From: Desulfovibrio sp. JC010
GTDB taxonomy: Bacteria > Desulfobacterota > Desulfovibrionia > Desulfovibrionales > Desulfovibrionaceae
DNA: 64,000 nucleotides
Reading direction: 5' to 3'
NCBI RefSeq assembly: GCF_010470675.1
Contig: NZ_VOIQ01000004.1
Span: 124,001-188,000, forward strand
The notes under the pieces: model-generated
What the model was told of the DNA's origin: nothing
Seen by the model: the letters and a program-made list of their open reading frames with translations, nothing else
Databases searched by the model: none
Position numbers and translations under genes: made by a program
Part shown: one piece after another, positions 8,243-16,251 of the stretch
How positions within the stretch are numbered: position 1 is the stretch's first letter
Layout of the letters: each line of letters begins with the position of its first letter

Positions 8243-9580
8243 CTAAAAATCGCAAATATCCTTCTCCATGTCATTGCGCAGATGGCCCTGACCGGTGGAT
8301 TCGAGAACTGCGCGCCAGTAGTCGGACTTGATGTTCAGCTTCTTGCGCTTGATGGTTACCACATCCAGCGGCAGGTGCACGTAGCGGGCCTGCAAGCGGC
8401 TGACAACCATTCCGGTCTTTCCGGCCATGGCCGCGTGAACAGCATGCTGGCCGAGGAAACCGCAGTAAACGCAGTCGTTGGCATTGGCCGGGACTGAGCG
8501 GATGATATAACTGGGGTCAATGAATTTCAGGGTGATGTCCTTACCCACATCCTTGAAGTAGTCCTTGATGCGGCGGATGATCAGGGTGCAGACATCGCAA
8601 AGCACCGGGTTGCCGGAGGCGTCCTTCTCCCCGGTATATTCGCACTGTTCCTGCCCGGCACCTTCGGCGCAGACAATTACCGCATGCTGACGCTCGTCCA
8701 GACGTTTTTCAAGGGAACGCAGCAGACCGTACTCCCCGTCAAATTCAAAGGGATGCTCAGGCACGAGCACGAAGTTTACATCCTTGAGGGCCAGTGTGGC
8801 CTGTGCGGCAATGAAACCGGACTCACGGCCCATGAGCTTGACCAGCCCGATGCCGTTGACGACGCCCACGGATTCAACATGTGCTGACTGGATAGCCTCG
8901 GTGGCCTTATCTACTGCGGTATCAAAACCGAAAGATTTGGTGACGAAGCTGATATCGTTATCAATGGTCTTGGGGACCCCGATGATGGAAATCCTGATCT
9001 GGCGCTTTTCAATCTCTTCCACGATCTTCTGGGCCGCGCGCATGGTGCCGTCCCCGCCGATCATGAAGAGCACGGAAATATTCATACGTTCAAGGGCATC
9101 CACCACCTCTTCCGGGTCCTGAGGGCCGCGGGAGGAACCGAGGATGGTACCGCCGAACTGGTGGATATTGGCAACCTTGTCGGCGGTAAGCTCCACAACA
9201 TCATGTCCGTACTTGGGGATGAAGCCCTGCAAGCCGAACTTGATACCCAGCACCGCAGGCACCTTGTACAGGTAATGCGCCTCCAGCACGATAGAACGGA
9301 TAACATCGTTCAGACCGGGGCAGAGGCCGCCGCAGGTTACAACTGCGCACTTGGTTTTGGAGGGGTCAAAATATGTGAAAGCTCTTGGCCCGGCTTTCTC
9401 AAATTCCTGATAAACATCATTGCCGGAGGATGAATCCATTTCCTCTTCAGCAAGGTTGACCAGAGTCCGTTCCTTATCCTCAATAAACACACAACGCTTA
9501 AGCGGGGAAGGAATCTTGGCCTTGCCCAGCACCGGTATTTCAGTATTGATCTGCTCTGCTTTGGTAGCTTTTTTAACCAT
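8243..9580 (-). CDS. pfkA: 6-phosphofructokinase (group III-like, probably ATP-dependent)
   Basis: A 445-residue phosphofructokinase with an N-terminal extension of about 80 residues before the Rossmann-like core (VVTCGGLCPGLNDVIR). The diagnostic residues are mixed: GGDGT has Gly at the position that is Gly in ATP enzymes and Asp in PPi enzymes, while PKTIDND has Lys where classical bacterial ATP enzymes have Gly. This Gly/Lys combination is known from trypanosome and other long-form ATP-dependent enzymes, so ATP is the likelier phosphoryl donor. MGRESGFIA binds fructose-6-phosphate. The ribosome site AGGAGG is strong. It is the last gene of the leftward cluster, 48 bp after the beta-propeller gene, and has its own terminator. 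Confidence 0.92.
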   Translation of the reverse strand: MVKKATKAEQINTEIPVLGKAKIPSPLKRCVFIEDKERTLVNLAEEEMDSSSGNDVYQEFEKAGPRAFTYFDPSKTKCAVVTCGGLCPGLNDVIRSIVLEAHYLYKVPAVLGIKFGLQGFIPKYGHDVVELTADKVANIHQFGGTILGSSRGPQDPEEVVDALERMNISVLFMIGGDGTMRAAQKIVEEIEKRQIRISIIGVPKTIDNDISFVTKSFGFDTAVDKATEAIQSAHVESVGVVNGIGLVKLMGRESGFIAAQATLALKDVNFVLVPEHPFEFDGEYGLLRSLEKRLDERQHAVIVCAEGAGQEQCEYTGEKDASGNPVLCDVCTLIIRRIKDYFKDVGKDITLKFIDPSYIIRSVPANANDCVYCGFLGQHAVHAAMAGKTGMVVSRLQARYVHLPLDVVTIKRKKLNIKSDYWRAVLESTGQGHLRNDMEKDICDF

Positions 9581-9628
9581 TTCGAACCTCCTGCGGAATC
9601 CAGTGTTTCCGCCAGTCGTGAATAGCAG

Positions 9629-11002
9629 TTATCTTACTTCGCCCTCTATAAGCGGCACCCAGAGGGCCGGACTCTCTGCCAGAACGGATTGGCGTACGGG
9701 CAACTCCAAGGGATGGGGATTCCTGTTGGCGTTGCTGCCGGCATCCTCCCACCAAAGGTAAAAACCTTTATTTTCAATATGCCTGCCGTAAAGCAGCATT
9801 GTCCCGCGCTGGCAGACAAGGTCATAGAGGCGAAACATTTTCTTACCTGCCTTGTATACACCTTTACGGGGTGAAATCAATTTCCAGTCATCTGCTTCCG
9901 ATCCGCTGATCTCTTTACCGTCCAGCGCACTATAGTAACGGGTTTTGCGGTCAAGATCACGAACTCTGAGTAACTTTTCTGCGGCGGAATAGGAAACAAT
10001 AAACATAGGCCTGCCCAGATGCTCGGTAATTTTCCAGCGATCCACCCCGGTGGAATAGACCAGACCACCGTTACGTTTGTATATCCAGGCCGGTTCCTGT
10101 ACCAATGCATCGAACTTCTTGACGGTCGCTCTTTTACGCAGATCCCAATAGACTTCGCTGCCGTTATCGCGGGTCAGGCAAACCACATATCCGGACATTC
10201 TGGCTTCCACAAAAGGCCCACCGGGAACCTCGTCCGAATCCATGCGGGCCTGTTTCTTGGTGCCGTGCTTGATAATCCTGCCTGAAGCCTCCACAGCCAG
10301 AAGCACGCCCTGTCCCGGAGTATAACCGATAAAGAGCGGTGTGCCTTCAAGAATGGATATTTCCTGCAACGGACCGGAGACCGGGCCGCTGAGCAGGGAA
10401 TTGAAGCTGTCGATGACCCCCAGCCACTCCCCGGTGTTTGAGAGGGCCATCATTTTGACCGGGCCGTGCTCCACCGGAAGCTCTCCCGGAACCCTTGAGC
10501 ACTGCTCAAGGTCGAAGACATAAATTTCATTACCATCCCGGCCCGTAGCCGCAAGAGTCGGGCTTCCGGGACCGTATCCGGTCTGCAAAGCTCCGCCGCC
10601 TCCGGGCAAACGCACCTTGCGGCATTTGTATTTACTCCAGACCCGGACAGTGCCGTCGTAAAGGGCAGCGGCAAGTCCCTCCTCATTCCCGGCATAAGAG
10701 GCGACCCCTCCGGCAATAATCGGCAGGGCCTTTTCCCTTTTCACTGAAATATAGAGCTTGTCTTCAAGACCCATGAAAGGTGGTTCGTACAGCTTTTTAG
10801 CACTGACATATTTCTTGCTCAGCAAAAGTGAAACATAACTTTTCAGAGATTTTGTAGTACCCTTCCGCAACTGGGAAGGCACATCAATATAAGCCTGCCC
10901 CACTCTTTCTTTTGATGCGGCATTTCCCTGAACGGGCATCCCGACTGCAACAACCGCCAGAAGCAGTGCTGTAAACACGGCTTTGAAATTTTTAGAAATC
11001 AT
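9629..11002 (-). CDS. Exported beta-propeller-like protein
   Basis: A 457-residue protein with a clear signal peptide (Lys at residues 4 and 7, hydrophobic core to about residue 22, then GNAASKE). The mature part contains repeated short strands such as AALYDGTVRVWSKYKCRKVRL and GNEIYVFDLEQC, characteristic of WD40/YVTN-like propellers that bind partners rather than catalyse. It starts inside the stop of the DUF1992 gene (ATGA overlap), so the two are translationally coupled. A periplasmic scaffold linked to the upstream Mla transporter is a reasonable guess, but the sequence alone does not show a function. Confidence 0.7.
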   Translation of the reverse strand: MISKNFKAVFTALLLAVVAVGMPVQGNAASKERVGQAYIDVPSQLRKGTTKSLKSYVSLLLSKKYVSAKKLYEPPFMGLEDKLYISVKREKALPIIAGGVASYAGNEEGLAAALYDGTVRVWSKYKCRKVRLPGGGGALQTGYGPGSPTLAATGRDGNEIYVFDLEQCSRVPGELPVEHGPVKMMALSNTGEWLGVIDSFNSLLSGPVSGPLQEISILEGTPLFIGYTPGQGVLLAVEASGRIIKHGTKKQARMDSDEVPGGPFVEARMSGYVVCLTRDNGSEVYWDLRKRATVKKFDALVQEPAWIYKRNGGLVYSTGVDRWKITEHLGRPMFIVSYSAAEKLLRVRDLDRKTRYYSALDGKEISGSEADDWKLISPRKGVYKAGKKMFRLYDLVCQRGTMLLYGRHIENKGFYLWWEDAGSNANRNPHPLELPVRQSVLAESPALWVPLIEGEVR

Positions 11003-11397
11003 CCCTCGTTTTCCTTGATTTTCCTGCTCTGCAAGGTGATGCGCTCGACTATGGTTTTGTAATATTCATCTTCCTCGCCGATGGCTATTTCCTTTCCGCG
11101 CATATTTTTGATGCGTTCAAAAAGCAGATTCACTTTCTGCATCTGCGTATAGCGTTCCTTTTCATCTTCCATATATTCAAGCAAATCAAGGGCAGAATGA
11201 ATATCTTTTCTGAGTTGCACTTCTGGAGGAAGGTAACCGCCGTTTTTAAGAGCCTTGTAGGCCATGCGCAATTCCGCAGGGATCATGGAATCATCTTCCA
11301 GCTCCAGAGGCTTTCCACGGCCCGGAAGATCCTCGAATTCACCCTTGCGCTCAGCTTCTTTGATCCGTGATTCGGCTATGGCTGCAATAATATACAT
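10999..11397 (-). CDS. DUF1992 / DnaJ-homologue subfamily C28-like protein
   Basis: A 132-residue cytoplasmic protein. The N-terminal pattern AIAESRIKEAERKGEFEDLPG-GKPLEL followed by IPAELRMAYKALKNGGYLPPEV is the DUF1992 signature; the family's function is unknown although eukaryotic members are fused to J domains. I chose ATG 11397 because it overlaps the previous stop by one base (TGATG) and family proteins begin there. Its own stop overlaps the next start (ATGA). These overlaps tie it to the Mla-type operon. Confidence 0.85.
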   Translation of the reverse strand: MYIIAAIAESRIKEAERKGEFEDLPGRGKPLELEDDSMIPAELRMAYKALKNGGYLPPEVQLRKDIHSALDLLEYMEDEKERYTQMQKVNLLFERIKNMRGKEIAIGEEDEYYKTIVERITLQSRKIKENEG

Positions 11398-12023
11398 CAG
11401 CGTCCTGTATTGCGGGAGAGCATTTCCCCTCCCAGACCGTCTATCCATAAAACTGTTTTTTTCATCACTCCGTCCACGGCCTGCTGGGCTGCATCGGCTA
11501 CTGACTGCCCGCGCAGGGATTTTACCGGAGCCTCAGCTTCAATCAGCTTGCGTCCCAGCAGTTCCTTGCCGCTGCTGTCCCAGAGGGAATAACGCACCGC
11601 GACCTTAAAAGCATCCCCGCCATTACGCTGGAGCTCAAAGGAAGTGATGACCCCGGAAAGGACCAGCTCTCTTTCGATTCCCGGACGGTACGGGCTGACC
11701 ACCTCGTAGCTGTTCATGCAGTTCAAGGCAGGCCCGGCAATGAGGTCCAGAATTTCCGCCGGGGTGCCTTCCCAGCTCCAGCGGTAGTCGGGCTTCATGA
11801 CCTGCCCTTTGGCAATGACCACAGTTTCGCGGTCAAGGGCGGGCAGGCTGGTGAAACGTTTCAGGGCCAGCCGGGGCATATCCGGATTCACCTCTTCACA
11901 TCCGCTGGTATAGCCGTTGTCCCCCACCCGCAGGTAGGAAGACTCCACTGATTTGCCGCCGATGCATCCGGTGGAAGACAATGCAAGAACCAGAATTATG
12001 AGGAATGAAATTTTCTTAGTCAT
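11397..12023 (-). CDS. ABC-transport auxiliary lipoprotein (PqiC/Mla type)
   Basis: A 208-residue lipoprotein: N-terminal Lys-Lys, hydrophobic core and lipobox SSTGC with Cys20. The mature region (LALKRFTSLPALDRETVVIAKG...YRWSWEGTPAEIL) resembles the auxiliary lipoproteins (PqiC/YmbA, ABC-type transport auxiliary component) that accompany MCE transporters and anchor them to the outer membrane. The gene overlaps the end of mlaD by 8 bp, which fits that role. It probably replaces MlaC or MlaA functions, neither of which I see nearby. Confidence 0.8.
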   Translation of the reverse strand: MTKKISFLIILVLALSSTGCIGGKSVESSYLRVGDNGYTSGCEEVNPDMPRLALKRFTSLPALDRETVVIAKGQVMKPDYRWSWEGTPAEILDLIAGPALNCMNSYEVVSPYRPGIERELVLSGVITSFELQRNGGDAFKVAVRYSLWDSSGKELLGRKLIEAEAPVKSLRGQSVADAAQQAVDGVMKKTVLWIDGLGGEMLSRNTGR

Positions 12024-12978
12024 GTTCAGCTCCCTGCGGGGGATTTAAGACCTGCCACGGACGTTCACGCAGCGACCGGGCCAGACGATTCATTTCACGG
12101 GAAAGACGATTGATGTTTACCAGAATGATTTCCAGCTCTTCCTGATCATATTCCACATTGCGGCGCAGATCTGCGGTCAACCCTTCGATTCCGTCCACAG
12201 CCCGTGAGACATCCCCGCCCACATCACTCAGGGTGCTGCTCATGTCACCCTGCAAAGTCGCGATGGCTGTTTCCACCTTCTGCAAAGTATCGGTCAGTTC
12301 CGCAGTCAGGACGGTTATATTTTTTGATCCCGCGTTCATGGCCCCGGCTCCGGAGCGGGCCAGCTTTGTCCACTCTTCCCGGAAAGTGACCAGGGTGGCA
12401 TTGGTTTCAGCAAGCACCTCAGGAGCCATTTTCAGGCTTTTTCCGATGTTGGACATATTCTCAGGGGAAAAAAGCATCTCAAAGGCATTTACGGCCCTTT
12501 CAAGCTGAGGGGTCAATGCGGCCACTGATTTGCCCATTTCTGCGGCCACTTCGTTCATACTCATCTTTACTGCCGAAGGAATTGAATCACCTTCGGAAAG
12601 TTTCGGACCGGCATCGCCGCGCAGCTCCAGAAGAATGTAGTTATCACCCACCAACCCCTTCTGGGTGACCATAGCCGTTGTGCCGCGGTAGAGGGGAAAA
12701 TCACGATCCACGTTGATGACCACGGAAATGCGTCCGGGATTGTCAGCATCTACAGTGATGGAATCCACCTTGCCCACACTTAAGCCTGCATATTTCACCG
12801 GACGGCCGGGGGTCAGGTCCTTCACGTTGCGGAAAAGGATTTTGTATTGTGAGTAGTCGGAAAAGAAATCATGGCCGCCCAGAAAAACAATAAACAGGCC
12901 GAGCACGGTCAGCCCTGCAAGAGCGGCCAATGCGGCCTTGATCATATCGGCAGCCGAGCTGCGCGGATTGAGTACCAT
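12016..12978 (-). CDS. mlaD: MCE-domain lipid-binding protein MlaD
   Basis: A 320-residue inner-membrane-anchored protein. One N-terminal helix (about residues 12-35) is followed by a single MCE domain (YSQYKILFRNVKDLTPGRPVKYAGLSVGKV...LVGDNYILLEL) that forms the hexameric lipid tunnel in Mla systems, and then a long helical C-terminal region (about 130-310). It is longer than E. coli MlaD (183 residues), as is usual outside enterobacteria, and the coiled region may extend the tunnel across the periplasm. ATG 12978 has GGGAG 7 bases upstream; a GTG one codon earlier is possible. It follows mlaF by 16 bp. Confidence 0.92.
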   Translation of the reverse strand: MVLNPRSSAADMIKAALAALAGLTVLGLFIVFLGGHDFFSDYSQYKILFRNVKDLTPGRPVKYAGLSVGKVDSITVDADNPGRISVVINVDRDFPLYRGTTAMVTQKGLVGDNYILLELRGDAGPKLSEGDSIPSAVKMSMNEVAAEMGKSVAALTPQLERAVNAFEMLFSPENMSNIGKSLKMAPEVLAETNATLVTFREEWTKLARSGAGAMNAGSKNITVLTAELTDTLQKVETAIATLQGDMSSTLSDVGGDVSRAVDGIEGLTADLRRNVEYDQEELEIILVNINRLSREMNRLARSLRERPWQVLNPPQGAEHD

Positions 12979-12994
12979 CACATATCTCCCGTAA

Positions 12995-13798
12995 TCAGAC
13001 CCGGCTCCGGAACTTCACGGCCCGTTCCATGCTTGGATCAATCTCCGTAGGCCTGCGTTCCAGAAAGTCGATTATATATTCATCATCGGACTGCTGCAGT
13101 CCTTCTACATCTCCCTGATAAAGACAACGCCCCTTGTGCAGGACCACCACGTGATCGGCAATATTGAACAAGCTGTCCAGATCATGGGTGACCACCACGG
13201 TGGTGACGTGAAAAGTTTCCTTGAGCTTGAGGATGAGCTGGTCAAGATCTGCGGCGGTGATGGGATCCAGCCCGGAGGAAGGCTCATCGCAAAGCAGGGT
13301 TGTCGGGTCCATGACCATGGCCCGGGCCAGCCCTGCCCTTTTACGCATGCCACCTGAAAGCTGGTTGGGAAAATAATGCATGAAATCCCCCAGCCCGACC
13401 ATACGCAGCTTCATCAGCACAACTTCCTCGATGATTGAATCAGGCAGGTCAGTATGTTCCTGCATGGGCAGAGCCACATTTTCACCGAGGGTCAATGAGC
13501 CGAGCATGGCCCCGTCCTGAAAGAGGACCCCCATGCGGGTCCTGATCTGCTTGTACTCCTCACCGCTGTCCAGAGAGGTCAGATTGGTATCGCCCAGAAA
13601 GATCTCACCCGACACAGGAGTGTTCAGGCCGAGGATATGACGCAGCAGGGTTGATTTGCCGCACCCTGAACCGCCGAGGATCACACTGATCTTCCCGGCA
13701 GGCAGCACGGCATTGAGGTCGCGCATGAGCACATGGCCCGGATAACCGAGGCTGAGCTTCCTTAGCGTTATGTCCTGTGCAAACCTTGATAACTTCAT
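12995..13798 (-). CDS. mlaF: Mla-type ABC transporter ATPase
   Basis: A 267-residue ATP-binding subunit. Walker A is GGSGCGKST, the signature is LSGGMRKRAGLARAM, Walker B is LLCDEPSSGLDP, and the switch His is in VVTHD. The 'GGMRKR' signature variant is characteristic of MCE/Mla transporters. With MlaE it powers movement of phospholipids between the membranes. It lies 6 bp after mlaE and 16 bp before mlaD, the canonical F-E-D neighbourhood (order here E-F-D). It is a complete, ordinary member. Confidence 0.95.
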   Translation of the reverse strand: MKLSRFAQDITLRKLSLGYPGHVLMRDLNAVLPAGKISVILGGSGCGKSTLLRHILGLNTPVSGEIFLGDTNLTSLDSGEEYKQIRTRMGVLFQDGAMLGSLTLGENVALPMQEHTDLPDSIIEEVVLMKLRMVGLGDFMHYFPNQLSGGMRKRAGLARAMVMDPTTLLCDEPSSGLDPITAADLDQLILKLKETFHVTTVVVTHDLDSLFNIADHVVVLHKGRCLYQGDVEGLQQSDDEYIIDFLERRPTEIDPSMERAVKFRSRV

Positions 13799-13804
13799 GA
13801 TCTT

Positions 13805-14554
13805 CTACCGGAAAAGAAAGTTAAGTGCCGTAAAAAACAGGTCCAGCAATATTATCATGAATATGGAGATAACAACAGAATTGGTTGTCTTGCGCCCGAC
13901 ATCGGCAGCACCCTCACGGGCCAAAAAACCCTGCCAGCAGCCGATAATGGTGATGGCCACGGCAAAGCCCCCGGCCTTGACCAGTCCGGCCAGCACGTCA
14001 TGCAGCTTGAGAAATTCCACGGAGTTATTGAAGTAGGTGACTTTGTTGATCCCGAGGGCAATGGCGGAAAAGGCCCCGCCGGAAAAGATACCCACAAAAT
14101 CGGCCCAGACAGTCAGGCAGGGAACCATGATCAGCATGGCGATCAATTTGGGAACAACAAGGAAACGGACCGGCTCGATGCCCATAACCTCAAGGGCGTC
14201 GATCTCTTCGGAAATCTGCATGGTTGCGATTTCCGCTGTAAAGGCGGCACCGGAACGTCCGGTAACGATGATGGCGGTGAGCAGTGGACCCAGCTCACGA
14301 ATGATGGTCACGCCCACGAGATTGGCCACATAGCTGATGGCCCCGACCTTCTCCAGCTGCTGGGCTGATTGCAGGGCGAGAATGATGCCCGTACAGGCTG
14401 AAATAACGCTGACTATGGGAATGGAATCAGCACCTACAGAAGCGAGATCACGCAGGAGCCTTTTACGGTAAAAGGACTTTTTCTTTCCGGACTTGAAACG
14501 CAGGCAGCCGAGGAGTCTGGAAACCATCCATGCGAGCACTTGCAATCCATTCAT
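13805..14554 (-). CDS. mlaE: Mla-type ABC transporter permease
   Basis: A 249-residue integral membrane protein of the MlaE/YrbE family with about five to six hydrophobic segments. The family signature is clear: GPLLTAIIVTGRSGAAFTAEIATMQISEEIDALEVMG, in which the E-E-IDAL segment forms the coupling helix that touches MlaF. C-terminal hydrophobic stretches complete the fold. It follows the STAS gene by 35 bp in the same direction. A short N-terminal amphipathic stretch before the conserved core is usual for the family. Confidence 0.95.
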   Translation of the reverse strand: MNGLQVLAWMVSRLLGCLRFKSGKKKSFYRKRLLRDLASVGADSIPIVSVISACTGIILALQSAQQLEKVGAISYVANLVGVTIIRELGPLLTAIIVTGRSGAAFTAEIATMQISEEIDALEVMGIEPVRFLVVPKLIAMLIMVPCLTVWADFVGIFSGGAFSAIALGINKVTYFNNSVEFLKLHDVLAGLVKAGGFAVAITIIGCWQGFLAREGAADVGRKTTNSVVISIFMIILLDLFFTALNFLFR

Positions 14555-14589
14555 CCCAGATAACTCCCTTTACCGCCCGGACGGATTGA

Positions 14590-14895
14590 TCACAGCCCAA
14601 ACAAAGATTTGACCTGCGTAAGATTCAAAAGCCTGTCCACCTGATCGGTAACCGCGATGATCTTCACCGTGCGGCTGTCCTTGACCAGAATTCTGCGCAA
14701 CTCGATCAGCGAGGCCAGACCGGAACTGTCCAGATACTCAAGCTCGGAAAGATCCACCCGGACTTCACCGGAGGTCTTCTTCACAAAATGATGCATTTCA
14801 TCCCTAAGCTCAGGGGTCCCGGTGAAGTCCACTTCACCGCTGATCTTGATCAGGACCTCCTCCAGCGAGGATTCCATTTTCCAGCCTGTACCCAT
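14590..14895 (-). CDS. STAS-domain protein with SpoIIAA-type DSSG site
   Basis: A 101-residue single STAS domain. In Mla systems this position belongs to MlaB, the small STAS subunit that binds and stabilises the ATPase. Unlike E. coli MlaB, which lacks the phosphorylation site, this protein keeps YLDSSGLASLIELRR (D56, S57, S58, G59), the hallmark of SpoIIAA/RsbV anti-sigma-factor antagonists whose Ser is phosphorylated by a partner kinase. It lies 11 bp downstream of a PP2C/SpoIIE-type phosphatase gene and 35 bp upstream of mlaE. ATG 14895 has a strong TAAGGAGATATTTT ribosome site. It could be MlaB, a partner-switch regulator, or both. Confidence 0.88.
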   Translation of the reverse strand: MGTGWKMESSLEEVLIKISGEVDFTGTPELRDEMHHFVKKTSGEVRVDLSELEYLDSSGLASLIELRRILVKDSRTVKIIAVTDQVDRLLNLTQVKSLFGL

Positions 14896-14906
14896 AAAAT
14901 ATCTCC

Positions 14907-16166
14907 TTAAGCCCTGTATATCTCGACTACGGTTGTATCGTCGTTGGGAGGGGTCTCCCCTCTCCAGTCAGCAACGGCTTTGAGCAGCTTTTCCCCGGCC
15001 TGCGGAACACCTTCCTGCCTGAGCGTTTCTTCCATACGCTCTTCACCGAAGAACTCTCCCTGCGCATCTCTTGCTTCATCCACTCCGTCACTGACAATAA
15101 CTAAGGACTGCCCCTTTTCAAGACAGAACTCCCCGGTCTCAAAATCACCGTCCTCAAGAATTCCTACGGGCAGACCGAAAGTTTTTTCAATAGGATCAGC
15201 CGTCCCTTCATCTACCAGAAACGGCGGCGGGTGGCCGGCCATACTGTATTCACATTTTCCGCTTTCCGGGAAGTAACGCAGCAAAGCCATGGTGGCGAAG
15301 ACCTCTCCGTTCATAAAATCAAATGCGCCGCTATTGACCGCCTTGAGCATTTCGCCCGGAGCTTTTTCATTCAAAGCCTCAGCCCTGATTCTGGTCCACA
15401 GGGCAGACATGATCAAAGCCGCAGGCAGCCCCTTACCGGAAACGTCAGCCACATAAATATACCAGCTTCCGTCGGAATTGGGTATAAAATCGTACAAATC
15501 TCCGCCCACAAACTGAGCCGGGAGAGAACTGCCCCAGATTATATTGCCACCTTCCAGTTTCGGCTGACGGGGATTGAACTGTTTCTGGATACGGGCGGCA
15601 GCTTCCAGCTGGGTCTCAAATTTCTGCTGATTCAGACGCTGCAGCATAAGCTCGGAGCGGACCAGAGCCACCCCTGCCAGATGGCCGAAGCTTTCAAGCA
15701 GTTCTTCATCCTCTTTGCCGAAGCATTCCTTGTCCACAGAATTAAGGACCTGTACAACGCCCAGCAATTCATCATTATGAATGATCGGGGTGCAGAGGAT
15801 GCATTTGGTTGTAAACCCGGTCTTCCTGTCCGCCTCTTTGGAGAAACGGTCATCACTCTGGGCATCGACCACATTCAGCGGTTGCTGATGCTCGGCCACC
15901 CAGCCGGCAATTCCCTGCCCCATGGGCAGTTCAAAGCCGGTCTTCAAATTTTTCATGGCCTTATCACCGAGCACATCATTCATGGCCCATGCAAAATTAA
16001 GGACATTTTTTTCTTTATTATAAAGCATGATCGAGGAAGCCTCGGCACCGGTCACATCCTGCGCCAGCCTTAGCAGCTGCGGCAGCAGATCAACCAGAGA
16101 CTCAATACTGGCCAAAACCTGATTGGCCTGAATCAACTTCTTTAACCTGTTCGCCTGCGTCTTCAA
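14907..16166 (-). CDS. GAF-domain PP2C (SpoIIE/RsbU-type) serine phosphatase
   Basis: A cytoplasmic protein of about 420 residues. The first third is a GAF sensor domain (LLRLAQDVTGAEASSIMLYN... to ...LAGVALVRSELM). A short coiled linker (LNQQKFETQLEAAARIQKQF) leads to a SpoIIE-type PP2C domain with all metal-binding motifs: GGDLYDF, VADVSGKGLPAALIM, VSDGVDEARD and NDDTTVVEI. Such enzymes remove phosphate from Ser/Thr of STAS proteins, and the next gene is exactly such a STAS protein. The start is uncertain: I chose the TTG at 16166 preceded by a purine-rich GGGGGGAG with short spacing; another TTG at 16223 would add 19 residues. No sigma factor or anti-sigma kinase lies beside it. Confidence 0.85.
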   Translation of the reverse strand: MKTQANRLKKLIQANQVLASIESLVDLLPQLLRLAQDVTGAEASSIMLYNKEKNVLNFAWAMNDVLGDKAMKNLKTGFELPMGQGIAGWVAEHQQPLNVVDAQSDDRFSKEADRKTGFTTKCILCTPIIHNDELLGVVQVLNSVDKECFGKEDEELLESFGHLAGVALVRSELMLQRLNQQKFETQLEAAARIQKQFNPRQPKLEGGNIIWGSSLPAQFVGGDLYDFIPNSDGSWYIYVADVSGKGLPAALIMSALWTRIRAEALNEKAPGEMLKAVNSGAFDFMNGEVFATMALLRYFPESGKCEYSMAGHPPPFLVDEGTADPIEKTFGLPVGILEDGDFETGEFCLEKGQSLVIVSDGVDEARDAQGEFFGEERMEETLRQEGVPQAGEKLLKAVADWRGETPPNDDTTVVEIYRA

Positions 16167-16251
16167 AACTCCCCCCGAGTCAAATGCTAAATAATTTTTA
16201 TGACGACAAATCAATATACACAATTTTGCCGTTTTTTTAAATTATACTAAA

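Noticed and set aside
11397-16166. A stressosome or sigma-factor cascade around the GAF-PP2C phosphatase
   Set aside because: No sigma factor and no HATPase anti-sigma kinase lies nearby; the only STAS partner is next to the Mla genes.
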